From the NCBI GenBank assembly GCA_029260495.1, contig JAJDDD010000009.1, positions 62,001 to 126,000 of the forward strand: a stretch of DNA of 64,000 bases, written 5' to 3'. The notes beneath the pieces were generated by a model, which saw only the letters and a program-made list of their open reading frames with translations, had not been told where the DNA came from and ran no database searches. The stretch is from Phycisphaerales bacterium. GTDB lineage: Bacteria > Planctomycetota > Phycisphaerae > Phycisphaerales > UBA1924. The position numbers were made by a program, and so were the translations under genes. How positions within the stretch are numbered: the stretch's first letter is position 1; each line of letters opens with the position of its first letter. Shown here in pieces: positions 18,201 through 26,326 of this stretch.

Positions 18201-20555
18201 GATGGTGGCGGTCGCACGCCGGACCTCGATGAGGGTGGCAACATCCCAGGCACCCCGCCAAGCCCCCAGCCAGTTCCCAATCCGCGTTTTCCTCCTCCAA
18301 GACCATCTCCAAATCCCGACGGCGATAATAATCTTGAAGAGTTTCGCACTGGCTGGGACATCGGCCTCGCCGGGCGAGGCTTCATAGAGATTCCAATCGG
18401 CTTTATTCCCGCGGGGAGCAATGTCGCAGCGACGCTCGCATTCGAGCGGCATGAACAATGGGATGTGCCTGACTTCGCCACTGCCCTTGGCGCCATGGTC
18501 GCCAGCGCTGATAACGGATTTATTCCCGGTCTCGATGCAGAATCCGCTCGAAACCTTGTCGTCAACGATCTTCGCCCTGCTGGGCGCGGCGCCCAGGCGG
18601 CAATGCGAGTTCGCACGCCTGAACAGCAGGCTCGCTTTGATCGGCTCGTCGCCGACGCGAAGCACAAGCATGTTCAACCTGTTGAGCTTGGACGATTCAG
18701 TCACACCGTCACAGCAGACGGCGAATGTCACTGCGGCTCTAGGTACCCGGTCGTTCCGATGCCGGATGGCTCGATTCTTCCCGGCCCGGTTGCTGAAAAG
18801 CTCATTGGGGAAGCGCTTGATGCTGTCAATCGCGCTCCCAAGACTGATCTTGCGACAAGATTCGCTCGTGGCACGGTCACGCCAACGCGTAAGTTTGCAA
18901 TTTCGATCGCCAACGATGAAGAGGCGACCGACGAGTTCATCGCCGGCATTCAGCAGGCAGCCACACTCTGGGAGAGTGTGATCGGTGATGACGTCATCAT
19001 TCGCATCAACGTTGGATTTGCAGCCGGGTTGGGCTCAGTGATCGCCGCCGCCAACTCCACCACGATGGGCCTTCCGTATTCTGATTTTCGTCAGGCTCTT
19101 GTCCTTGACGCCAACGACGGCCTCGACGCGATGGGCAATGCGGATGGCACACCGAATGAGAAAACTTTGATGGAAAGCCTGCCAGCGAATGCTTCCAGCA
19201 TGCGTCTGCGCTTCTTTGGGCGTCCCGTTGACCAGCCGAACATCGTTGCCCTGAGTGGCCCCTTTGAAAGCGCTATCGCATTCACGAGCGCCAATGGGAA
19301 AGCTCTCGGACTTGTCGATGAGAGCGGCGAGCCGGTCCTGGATGCGACAATCACTTTCAATACAGATTTTACCCCTGTGCTGAACCCAAATGGTCCGCTT
19401 GACATGAATGAGTACGACATTGTCGCTGTCATGGCGCATGAAATGGGGCACATGCTGGGTTTCGTCAGTGGAGTCGACCAGTTTGGTGGGCTGAACAATC
19501 TTCCCAATGCGCTGGACATCTTCCGCTTTGCGGACGGCGCGAGCAACTCACCACAGCAACTTGCCGATCCTCTTCAGGCGGATCCACTGAATGTTGATGA
19601 CTTCACCAACTTCCGTCGAGAGTTCAGCTACGGCATTGAAGCCAACCTGGATACGGTTGGCGCACTTCCAGGGGTGTCACCGAGCAACTCTGAGATTCGT
19701 TTCTCAACAGGCTCGCCTTCGGCACAGATGGTCGCGGACCGTGATCCCGACCTGGAGGTGTACATGCCGGATGGCAGGCAGGCGAGCCACTGGAAAGATG
19801 ATTCCTTGCTCGGACTTGGCCAGAACATCGGCATCATGGATCCCACCTTTGAAGACGGTCAGGTTGTTGAGGGGTTCCTGACTCAGGCTGACCTCATCGC
19901 ATTCAGTCTGATTGGTTGGGACATCGATTACATCAACTTCACGCCCATCGTTCCGCCTGAGGGTGGTGTGCCGAATGTTCGTCCGGTTCCACTTTCTGAT
20001 GAATCCCTCATTGACCTGCTTGAACCTTTGTTCGAGTTTGAGTTTGAAAACCTTGATCTTGAGCTCATCCGACTTTCTGTGGGTGATGGTGAACCCAACG
20101 AAGTTATTGCTGTATCGCAATCCCAATGGAACAACATCGAGTTTATCGCGGTTGGTCCGGGCTCAGGCGCTGCGGCTGCCAACGCGGGCGCCGGCCTGCC
20201 TGGCGGACAATACCTATTGCGTATTCGATTCGCAGGCACAACCTTTGACTTGGGGGGCTCCGAAATCGTTTCAACTGATAGCAACGGCGTCCCCGGCTTC
20301 ACCGATCTGACTGACGCTCAAGTTCCCTACGCTTTGGCGTGGTATATCGATCTGGCGGATATTGAGGGCGACGCAGGAACTTCGCCAGCATCCCTGCGAG
20401 CAGACCTTTCCAGCGATGGCGTTATCGACGCGACTGACCTGGCAATGTTGCTCGGTGTGTGGGGGACGGATCACCCCTCCGCGGATCTGAACGGCGACGG
20501 GAAGGTCAATGCTGCGGATATGGCGGCGCTGCTCGGCGCCTTCAGCGCTCCATAA
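15297..20555 (+). CDS. Giant secreted protein: subtilisin-like domain, VCBS repeats, zinc protease, dockerin-like tail
   Basis: 1752 residues. The GTG at 15297 follows AGGAG by 10 nt; the ATG at 15312 is the alternative. A signal peptide ends near Ala-Ser-Ala (about residue 34). The subtilase-like domain (about 50-490) keeps His114 (STHATAMAS), oxyanion Asn242 (AAGND) and Ser368 (SGTSVASS). The usual Asp position reads VANVEGGHP, with Glu63. Seven FG-GAP/VCBS units (DxDGDGxxD type, about 530-890) follow, then a Pro-rich linker (about 975-1020). A zincin domain has HEMGH at 1381-1385. The last 55 residues form two EF-hand-like dockerin repeats (DLSSDGVIDATDLAMLL and DLNGDGKVNAADMAALL). It is probably an extracellular or surface degradative enzyme. 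Confidence 0.9.
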   Translation: MTQTVMKSRRPRATALAIAAGAAAALMSAQPASAINSARNFLGIFELELLNIRGGGVRVANVEGGHPLPTHKALQGQIELQIGWPFARAARDVTQIVRDEFTDEFIGRQWFSTHATAMASAIVGNSQQDQVIGMAPNAKLLSGAIASGLSTAGLSGEGGQLEELSATSLAFALYALTDQQVADAIAAELGIPPYEVATVVNLPFGIGGTTTSPARRGDDSFSQVVNSVVTQTGATIIAAAGNDGDDISLDQADPPVGSMRSPGAAHNTIGVGSTNDTQGGEFDSIRPNSSRGPIPAIDWRVAASLVPDDAMDDPGTGEMPPTEDEVPEARPGPDLVSPGFQIRLAGSEVDPAENPSPQAFSDFWSGTSVASSITTGAVALIHQLGTREQLWFDFDDVDPAYNGRPSHLLTRVILLNSCQRLGGYDSNGRIIDINTGEGWNMGLGLDFEQGAGRIDFERLRRQFIEASVQDVTNLSEGYTTRLSRECPPDPDGTDPSVQFLTEEQMAVLRQVRENNYDVKVGELLVPGQFVPPAQAYFGLSVADVDNDSRNDIVAITDNRRLLYFQSDGAAVPGFKITLISDSVGDGTLNSAISVVDFDGDGDFDILANFNDTALEGGTTAETVLLSNNGDRPPAFDRTQIALFAGKSVQAADFNGDTNMDVVLAAGTSILWYENDGDTAPAFTPRVVATGVVADAIRAVNIDGDDDVDIVALTNAGLFWYENIGGEMITFSPVPIDAAASLGRNLIVRDMNGDGSPDIVTVNGSNLVVRLSNGMSPPSFASSTVLTSLVEGIDSVIAVDVDGDGARDLVAASNTSAEIIWLRNDGAASSTFSENFLTADPSSEITFAGLLAAGAVNSDGRLDVTSASLSNGRIAWYQADNGVPPVFTRRLVTDGTATEGSFIVPLGTDPRVPFSTIKADNEFFPGGACAPEDPDGSGPPIARSVVNFHRPQPPAHDLQIGGFNDDPDLDGGGRTPDLDEGGNIPGTPPSPQPVPNPRFPPPRPSPNPDGDNNLEEFRTGWDIGLAGRGFIEIPIGFIPAGSNVAATLAFERHEQWDVPDFATALGAMVASADNGFIPGLDAESARNLVVNDLRPAGRGAQAAMRVRTPEQQARFDRLVADAKHKHVQPVELGRFSHTVTADGECHCGSRYPVVPMPDGSILPGPVAEKLIGEALDAVNRAPKTDLATRFARGTVTPTRKFAISIANDEEATDEFIAGIQQAATLWESVIGDDVIIRINVGFAAGLGSVIAAANSTTMGLPYSDFRQALVLDANDGLDAMGNADGTPNEKTLMESLPANASSMRLRFFGRPVDQPNIVALSGPFESAIAFTSANGKALGLVDESGEPVLDATITFNTDFTPVLNPNGPLDMNEYDIVAVMAHEMGHMLGFVSGVDQFGGLNNLPNALDIFRFADGASNSPQQLADPLQADPLNVDDFTNFRREFSYGIEANLDTVGALPGVSPSNSEIRFSTGSPSAQMVADRDPDLEVYMPDGRQASHWKDDSLLGLGQNIGIMDPTFEDGQVVEGFLTQADLIAFSLIGWDIDYINFTPIVPPEGGVPNVRPVPLSDESLIDLLEPLFEFEFENLDLELIRLSVGDGEPNEVIAVSQSQWNNIEFIAVGPGSGAAAANAGAGLPGGQYLLRIRFAGTTFDLGGSEIVSTDSNGVPGFTDLTDAQVPYALAWYIDLADIEGDAGTSPASLRADLSSDGVIDATDLAMLLGVWGTDHPSADLNGDGKVNAADMAALLGAFSAP

Positions 20556-20592
20556 ACCTCTGTTTCCTCGGTAACATGAAGAAACCACTTCC

Positions 20593-20620
20593 GCCCCGGG
20601 CTTCGGCTCGGGGCTTTTTT
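20593..20620 (+). terminator. Rho-independent terminator with TTCG tetraloop
   Basis: A 9-bp GC stem (GCCCCGGGC and GCTCGGGGC, one wobble) is capped by TTCG and followed by TTTTTT (20615-20620), 38 nt after the protease stop. Confidence 0.92.
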
Positions 20621-20711
20621 CATTCCGCGCCCGCGAGCGCTGCTGATCCTGATCAAACGCATGGCGTCCGCTCCCGCGAACAGGCTCCATGCTAGCGCCG
20701 ACCGAGGCGGG

Positions 20712-20717
20712 TATATT
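20712..20717 (+). promoter_or_regulatory. -10 element upstream of frr
   Basis: TATATT is followed about 70 nt later by the frr start. No good -35 is visible at 16-18 nt. The preceding terminator supports a new transcription unit here. Confidence 0.4.
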
Positions 20718-20787
20718 GGCTCTCCCATGAATGCAACGCCGCCTCCGGCGTTATGCCCACGTTTTACGCCCGACGGAGCCCCGACCG

Positions 20788-21354
20788 ATGACCCCTGACT
20801 CAATCCTCAGCGACGCCGAAGAACGCATGAGCAAGGCCGTCGACCATCTCAAGAGTGAGTTGCGAGGTCTGCGCACCGGGCGGGCGTCCACCGCGCTCGT
20901 CGATTTCCTCAAAGTCGACTACTACGGCTCGCCCACCGATCTCAAGCAGCTCGCCTCGATCAGCATCGCCGAGGCGACACAGATACTTATCAAGCCCTTT
21001 GATGTCGGCTCGATCAACGAAATTCGCAAAGCGATCGAAACCTCGGATCTCGGCCTCAATCCTCAGGTGGACGGCAAGCAAATCCGCATCAACATCCCTT
21101 CGCTTTCAACCGAGCGCCGTCAGCAACTTGTCGGGCATGCCAAGAAGGTCGCGGAGGAATCCAGAGTTGCAGCCCGCAACGTCCGCCGGGATGCCAACAA
21201 ACATGCGGACCAACTCAAGAAAGATACAGACGCCCACTATTCCGAGGATGAACTGGAAATCTTGAAGAAGGAAATTCAGGAAGCGCTGAAAAAGGTTGAA
21301 ACCGAAATCGACAAACTCATGGATGACAAGTCCAAGGAGATCATGGAAGTCTAA
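20788..21354 (+). CDS. frr: Ribosome recycling factor
   Basis: 188 residues, close to the usual 185. The ATG at 20788 follows GGAG by 9 nt, and the longer frame upstream is not conserved. Conserved landmarks include LKSELRGLRTGRAS near residue 25 and IRINIPSLSTERRQQLV near residue 105. The C-terminus is charged and helical. RRF with EF-G splits the post-termination ribosome. The usual partners tsf and pyrH are not adjacent. Its last four bases overlap the stop of the convergent uracil-DNA glycosylase gene. Confidence 0.96.
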   Translation: MTPDSILSDAEERMSKAVDHLKSELRGLRTGRASTALVDFLKVDYYGSPTDLKQLASISIAEATQILIKPFDVGSINEIRKAIETSDLGLNPQVDGKQIRINIPSLSTERRQQLVGHAKKVAEESRVAARNVRRDANKHADQLKKDTDAHYSEDELEILKKEIQEALKKVETEIDKLMDDKSKEIMEV

Positions 21355-22049
21355 GCAGGCCTGAGTCTCTTCATCGCCTGCTGGAGGTCGGACCAGACCA
21401 GTCGCCTGTTCTCCGGTGTGTATGCGCGCAGCAAGTAAGCAGGATGAAAGGTCGGCATCACCGGCACGCCCTCGTATTCATGCCAGACGCCGCGCAGTTT
21501 CCCCATCGCTTCGCGCGACCCCAGAATCCATTGCGCCGCCGGCTTGCCCAGCGTCACGATCACCGCCGGCTCGATGATGGCGACCTGCCGCGAAAGAAAC
21601 GGTGCGCATTTGGCCATCTCATCGCTCGTTGGCGTCGCATTGTTGGGCGGCCTGCTCTTCAGCACATTCGCAATGTATACCTCCTCGCGCGAAAGCCCCA
21701 TCGCCTTGAGCATCTGTTCCAGGAGCTGGCCGGACCTCCCAACAAAGGGCTTGCCTGTTCGATCTTCCTCAGCCCCCGGCGCTTCGCCGATGAACATCAG
21801 CGCCGCATCCGGCGCTCCCTCGCCAAACACCGTCTGCGTGTGCCCCGTCACCACGGTGCAGTGCGGGCACGTTGCATCGTGTTCAGTGCGAAGCTCAGCA
21901 AGCGCTTTGGCTTTCTCCTGCTTGGCCCGCCCTGGCGAACCTCCCGATGCTCCCAATGCCGCCTCCGAGATCGGCGTAAAATCAACGCCCATCAGCTTCG
22001 CCGTCTCAAGCTGCTGCTTGGCAGCACGAAGAACCCGCGCCTCATCCAT
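21351..22049 (-). CDS. Family-4-type uracil-DNA glycosylase
   Basis: 232 residues. The catalytic GEAPG motif (88-92), the KPFVGRSGQLL segment and HPAYLLR identify an iron-sulfur family uracil-DNA glycosylase. It removes uracil from DNA in base excision repair. Of the four cluster cysteines expected, Cys61 and Cys64 (CPHC) and Cys148 are present. The usual KCRPP reads KSRPP (Ser132), so one ligand seems replaced. About 50 extra N-terminal residues precede the first cysteine pair. GGGAGG lies 8 nt before the ATG. Confidence 0.9.
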   Translation of the reverse strand: MDEARVLRAAKQQLETAKLMGVDFTPISEAALGASGGSPGRAKQEKAKALAELRTEHDATCPHCTVVTGHTQTVFGEGAPDAALMFIGEAPGAEEDRTGKPFVGRSGQLLEQMLKAMGLSREEVYIANVLKSRPPNNATPTSDEMAKCAPFLSRQVAIIEPAVIVTLGKPAAQWILGSREAMGKLRGVWHEYEGVPVMPTFHPAYLLRAYTPENRRLVWSDLQQAMKRLRPA

Positions 22050-22123
22050 GACATCGCCTCCCTTCGGCCTGCTTGTTTGCGCCGAACAGAGTCTACCGTC
22101 ACCACAGTTTCTCGCGTTCAGTC

Positions 22124-22969
22124 TCAGGTTGCCTCAATGAGCGACGCGGCGCCTCCGAGCCCGACCGCCTCAGTGCGCACTTCGCAAGTCGCCTGCTCAC
22201 CCAGATGCCCCAGCGCCCGAGCGATTAACTCCCCCCGGCTCGACGCATTCAGCTTCCGATGCAGCGACTTCACGTGATCGTGAACCGTATGCGGGCTTCG
22301 CATCATGTCCGCTGCAATCTGCTTCACGCTCTTGCCCAGAGTGAGTTGGCTCAGCACCTCTTCCTCGCGCATGGTGAGCGCTGCGGAAGTTCGCTTGTTT
22401 CCAGCCCCAAACGCCAACGCCCCCCGACGCGCAAGGACACCAATCAGCGCCCGCATCGCGTCTGCGTCGGCCTCCTCGAAACTGCGATCACCCACGCGTC
22501 TTCCGCATTCAACAACAATTAACCGGCTCGGAGACGCTGTGTGCATCACAGCTGCCCCCAATAGCAAATCCGACACGCCAAGCTCGCGCCAGCCCCGCGA
22601 CGCCTGGCCCACTCGAGATTCCAACGATTGTTCCACGCCCCACCCGCGCGCCAGTTTGCCTTCAGAACCCAGGTCGCCGTTGAGTGGCCATTTCGCTGCA
22701 GTATCGCCAGAGAATCGCCGGTTCAGGTTTTCAAGCTCCACCCGGCCGGCGCCTGCAGATCCAAACGATTCAACGTCAAACCGTTTGGCTTCGTGGTTCA
22801 CACGTCCAATCGTCACAGCGGCCACCGCGCGCGGACGGAACCCAACGAGTGTCTCCGCAGCGGTCTTACACCATCCTTGTGTCGCCACCGCGGGCAACAT
22901 GCAGATCGCCTGCGTCGCGTTCGCGACCAACTCTATCGCTTCCAAGTCTGGGCTCTTGTCCATGAGCAT
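22124..22969 (-). CDS. LuxR-type transcriptional regulator
   Basis: 281 residues from the ATG at 22969, with AAAGGAG 7 nt upstream. The longer frame to 23077 is not supported. The last third carries a LuxR/FixJ helix-turn-helix (LTMREEEVLSQLTLGKSVKQ, then SPHTVHDHVKSLHRKLN). The first 190 residues match no domain I can name, although the spacing would suit a GAF-like sensor. It lacks a receiver domain aspartate, so it is not an ordinary response regulator. Its own upstream region carries palindromes. Confidence 0.85.
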   Translation of the reverse strand: MLMDKSPDLEAIELVANATQAICMLPAVATQGWCKTAAETLVGFRPRAVAAVTIGRVNHEAKRFDVESFGSAGAGRVELENLNRRFSGDTAAKWPLNGDLGSEGKLARGWGVEQSLESRVGQASRGWRELGVSDLLLGAAVMHTASPSRLIVVECGRRVGDRSFEEADADAMRALIGVLARRGALAFGAGNKRTSAALTMREEEVLSQLTLGKSVKQIAADMMRSPHTVHDHVKSLHRKLNASSRGELIARALGHLGEQATCEVRTEAVGLGGAASLIEAT

Positions 22970-23022
22970 TGATCGACTCCTTTCAGTCGTGGAAAGGTGA
23001 CCGTGCCAACCGTGCGGCCTTG

Positions 23023-23045
23023 CCCCGGCCGGGGGTACGACCCCC
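23023..23045. promoter_or_regulatory. Nested palindromes upstream of the LuxR gene
   Basis: A 12-nt palindrome CCCCGGCCGGGG (23023-23034) overlaps an inverted repeat GGGGGT-ACG-ACCCCC (23031-23045). They lie 55-75 nt before the LuxR start. They may be an operator, possibly for autoregulation. Confidence 0.35.
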
Positions 23046-23193
23046 GTTGACAACAACGTATCGGCCTCCCCCCTCAATCGGCTGGAGCCATTTTCAGCAT
23101 GGCAAGCTTATATCAGTGCGTGCGCTCCCCCGACTGAGCCACGCGATCACCTTGCTATGGTTGCGAAAGTGCTCGTTGGGGCAGGCGGTGAAT

Positions 23194-23760
23194 TTAAGTT
23201 CCACGAAGTCGCTGGCGCATTTTGCGCGCCAGACGCGCCGCTAGCTCTTCGTCAACAGCGACCGGCGCCAGCGCGACCGGTTCATCTGACCCCGGTTCGA
23301 TCTCCAACCCCGACGCCTGAATCGAAGCTGCCGCGGGTCGAACCCCCGCTCGATACACCCGCAGCACCTCAACCTCTACCCGCCCGACCATCTCAATCGA
23401 GTCCTCCAGCCGCAGGTCGTCGGCCACCCCGTCTGTACGATCCGCCGGCGAAAACACCACCCGCGCCCGCCGAACCTGATGATTCAGGATTCCTTCTACA
23501 CTCTGCCCGATGGTCGAGTCATGCTGAATCCAGAGCGTCGCCAGTCCGCTTGAAGCCGCCACCCGCGAGGTCACCACGCCCGCTCGCGCATCCACACGGT
23601 CGAGCTCAAACCCCGCACTGTGCAGTTCACGCTTCGCCGCCTCGAACGCCGCTGCGTACTCACCCGGCCCAACCGTGAACGTCTGCCCGCCACCAGCCGA
23701 GCAGCCGACCAGCCCGCACCCGATCACCGCGACCACGACTATTCCAAGCCACCTCATCAT
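23194..23760 (-). CDS. Putative lipoprotein of unknown function
   Basis: 188 residues from the ATG at 23760. A hydrophobic signal ends in a lipobox (GLVGC, about Cys20), so the mature protein is probably lipid-anchored. The body (about 30-188) is a mixed alpha/beta domain without motifs I recognise. It includes a VGRVEVEVLRVYRAG strand and an acidic C-terminal third. The pattern of a small periplasmic domain recalls other planctomycete lipoproteins of unknown role. The start is uncertain, because GGAG lies 13 nt upstream. It is divergent from the phosphofructokinase gene. Confidence 0.65.
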   Translation of the reverse strand: MMRWLGIVVVAVIGCGLVGCSAGGGQTFTVGPGEYAAAFEAAKRELHSAGFELDRVDARAGVVTSRVAASSGLATLWIQHDSTIGQSVEGILNHQVRRARVVFSPADRTDGVADDLRLEDSIEMVGRVEVEVLRVYRAGVRPAAASIQASGLEIEPGSDEPVALAPVAVDEELAARLARKMRQRLRGT

Positions 23761-23854
23761 GTCGCCCAGTCTACTCCAAAGCCTCCCCATGCCGCTGCCG
23801 CCACTTCGTAGGATGTCTCTCAGTCGCACGCATCGCGCCAAGTAAGGAGCTCCA

Positions 23855-25063
23855 ATGGCGGACCATCTCATCACAGGCAACGCTGTCGTCGGCCAGTCCG
23901 GCGGCCCCACAGCAGTCATCAACCAATCCCTCGTCGGCGTCGTCGAGGGACTCCGCGGCTGCCCCGAAATCAAGACCATCTACGGCGCCCATCACGGCGT
24001 CCGCGGGCTTGTGAGTGGCGATCTTCTCGACCTCACCATTCTCCCCGCCGACCGACTCGACGCCGTCGCCGCCACGCCCTCCGCCGCACTCGGCTCCACT
24101 CGCGACAAGCCCGACGCTGAGTACTGCCAGCGCATCTTCGAGAGCTGCCGCACATACGACATCCGCTACTTCTTCTACATCGGCGGCAATGATTCCTCAG
24201 ACACCTGCCGGATCGTCAACGAGCTCTCCAATCAAGCGGGCTATGAGCTGCGCTGCTTCCACGTTCCCAAAACCATCGACAACGATCTCGTGGAAAATGA
24301 CCACACCCCCGGCTATCCCTCCGCCGCCCGCTTCGTCGCGATGGCCTTCCTCGGCGACGGGCTCGACAACACCTCCCTCCCCGGCATCAAGGTCAACATC
24401 GTCATGGGGCGCCACGCCGGCTTTCTCACCGCCGCCAGCGCTTTGTCGCGACAATCTGAAACTGATGGGCCCCATCTCATTTATGTCCCCGAACGCGCTT
24501 TCACTGTCGACGACTTCATCGCCGATGTCGATCGCGTTTACACCAAGCTCGGCCGATGCCAGATCGCTGTCAGCGAAGGCATCCAGGACGCTGAAGGGAA
24601 CGCGATCAGCGCCATGATGTCCGGCCTCAATGAGCGCGATGCGCATGGCAACGTTCAGCTTTCCGGCACCGGCGCGCTCGGCGACTGGCTCGCGCATCAA
24701 ATCCGCAACCGCCTCACACCCGAAGGCGGAAAGCCCCCACGAGTTCGTGCTGACACCTTCGGCTACCTCCAGCGCTGCTGGCCCGACGCGAGTCCCATTG
24801 ACCAGGTCGAAGCGCGCCTAGCCGGGCAAAAAGCCGCTCAGATCGCGCGATCTGGAGACTTTGACGGCTCCATCGTGATCAAGCGTGTGAAAAATGAACC
24901 CTACCAAGTAGGATTCGAGGTCGTCCCCCTCGACGCCGTCGCCGGCAAGACTCGTCACATGCCCACAGAGTTTCTCCACCAAAACAACAACGTCACCGAT
25001 GCGTTTCTCGAATACGCTCGCCCTCTTGTCGGCGACATTCCCACGATTGGCCGTCTTGGCTGA
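23855..25063 (+). CDS. pfp: Pyrophosphate-dependent 6-phosphofructokinase
   Basis: 402 residues. AAGGAG lies before the ATG at 23855. The phosphofructokinase fold is shown by GQSGGPTAVINQ, GGNDSSDT, PKTIDNDL and MGRHAGF. The Asp in GGND and the Lys in PKTIDND are the residues that mark pyrophosphate use in place of the Gly residues of ATP enzymes. The enzyme makes fructose 1,6-bisphosphate reversibly, so it can serve glycolysis or gluconeogenesis. PPi-type enzymes are common in planctomycetes. The gene is monocistronic as far as spacing shows. Confidence 0.93.
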   Translation: MADHLITGNAVVGQSGGPTAVINQSLVGVVEGLRGCPEIKTIYGAHHGVRGLVSGDLLDLTILPADRLDAVAATPSAALGSTRDKPDAEYCQRIFESCRTYDIRYFFYIGGNDSSDTCRIVNELSNQAGYELRCFHVPKTIDNDLVENDHTPGYPSAARFVAMAFLGDGLDNTSLPGIKVNIVMGRHAGFLTAASALSRQSETDGPHLIYVPERAFTVDDFIADVDRVYTKLGRCQIAVSEGIQDAEGNAISAMMSGLNERDAHGNVQLSGTGALGDWLAHQIRNRLTPEGGKPPRVRADTFGYLQRCWPDASPIDQVEARLAGQKAAQIARSGDFDGSIVIKRVKNEPYQVGFEVVPLDAVAGKTRHMPTEFLHQNNNVTDAFLEYARPLVGDIPTIGRLG

Positions 25064-25152
25064 ATCAGATTCTTCGAAGTCGTATTCCAACGCGGCCCCA
25101 GAGAGATTCTTGTCCTGACTTTTACCACGATTTTGTTGCACTGGAGCTCAAC

Positions 25153-26253
25153 ATGAACACTCTCACCAGACGCGGTTTTCTCAGCGCTTCCGCAGCTGTC
25201 GCGGTGAGTAGCGCACTTCCTGTCAGCGCACAAGGCCCCTCCCAACGCCAGCGGCCCAAACCCGACGCCAAGCAAAGCCGGAACGTCCCGATCGTCATCT
25301 CATCCGGAAACGGCCTGCGCTCCACGACCAAAGCAATCGGCATGATCCGCACCGGCGCCGACCCGCTTGACGCCATTGTCGAAGGCGTGCGCATTGTCGA
25401 GGATGATCCAAATGACATGACCGTCGGGCTCGGCGGGCTTCCAAATGAAGAGGGTGTCGTCGAACTTGACTCCTCCGTTATGCACGGCCCGACCCATCGC
25501 GCCGGCGCCGTCGCGGCCCTGCGCAACATCAAGAACCCCGCTGCCGTCGCTCGTGATGTCGCGCGCCGCACCGATCATGTTCTTCTGGTCGGCGACGGCG
25601 CGCTCAAGTTTGCGCGCAGAATCGGGTACACCGAAGAGAATTTGCTCACCGAGGAGGCGCGCCTCGCCTGGCTGCGCTGGCGCGCACGCCTGAACCGCGA
25701 CGACGATTGGCTTCAGGAAGATGAGTTCGATCTGCCGGCTCGCTCGAATACGGGCCGCCAATCCCGCGCCGATCAGAAACCCATCCCCTTCACCTATGGC
25801 ACAATCCATTGCTCCGCCGTCACGCCCGCTGGCGACCTCGCCGGAGTTACCACCACCAGCGGCCTCTCCTGGAAACTTCCAGGCCGCGTCGGGGATTCGC
25901 CCATCATCGGCGCGGGTCTCTACACGGACAACGAGGTCGGGTCCGCAGGCGCCACAGGGCGCGGTGAGGCGGTGATTCAGGTGTGCGGCGCTCGCACCGC
26001 GGTCATGCGCATGGAGATGGGCGACACCCCGACCGAAGCCTGCCTGTATGTTCTCAAACTCATCGCAAGCAAGACCAAACTCAAGAGGCTGCTCAATGCC
26101 GCCGGAGAGCCCAATTTCAATGTTGTCATGTACGCAGTGCGCAAAGATGGGGTATATGGATCAGCATGTATGCGGGGGGAGCGTCAGTTCGCCGTCAGCG
26201 ACGAACGAGGCGACCGCCTGGAAGAGTGCGCATTCTTGTTTCCAGAAAGATAA
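25153..26253 (+). CDS. Exported N4-(beta-N-acetylglucosaminyl)-L-asparaginase family protein
   Basis: 366 residues. A Tat signal (LTRRGFLSASAA, cleavage near VSAQG) precedes an N-terminal-nucleophile hydrolase. The family's self-cleavage site is at the Thr of YGTIHCSA; most relatives have HDTIGM, so the residue before the Thr is Gly instead of Asp. The downstream substrate loop TTTSGLSWKLPGRVGDSP is well conserved. Such enzymes cut the glycan-asparagine bond of glycopeptides or act as isoaspartyl peptidases. The replacement of Asp before the nucleophile could affect autoproteolysis. TGGAG is a plausible ribosome site. Confidence 0.85.
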   Translation: MNTLTRRGFLSASAAVAVSSALPVSAQGPSQRQRPKPDAKQSRNVPIVISSGNGLRSTTKAIGMIRTGADPLDAIVEGVRIVEDDPNDMTVGLGGLPNEEGVVELDSSVMHGPTHRAGAVAALRNIKNPAAVARDVARRTDHVLLVGDGALKFARRIGYTEENLLTEEARLAWLRWRARLNRDDDWLQEDEFDLPARSNTGRQSRADQKPIPFTYGTIHCSAVTPAGDLAGVTTTSGLSWKLPGRVGDSPIIGAGLYTDNEVGSAGATGRGEAVIQVCGARTAVMRMEMGDTPTEACLYVLKLIASKTKLKRLLNAAGEPNFNVVMYAVRKDGVYGSACMRGERQFAVSDERGDRLEECAFLFPER

Positions 26254-26326
26254 TCTCTAGCTGTTCAGTAGCTGCCGTTTCCGTTCGGGTCACACTCGCA
26301 AAGCTTCTCCATTCAAGGAGCCGCCC

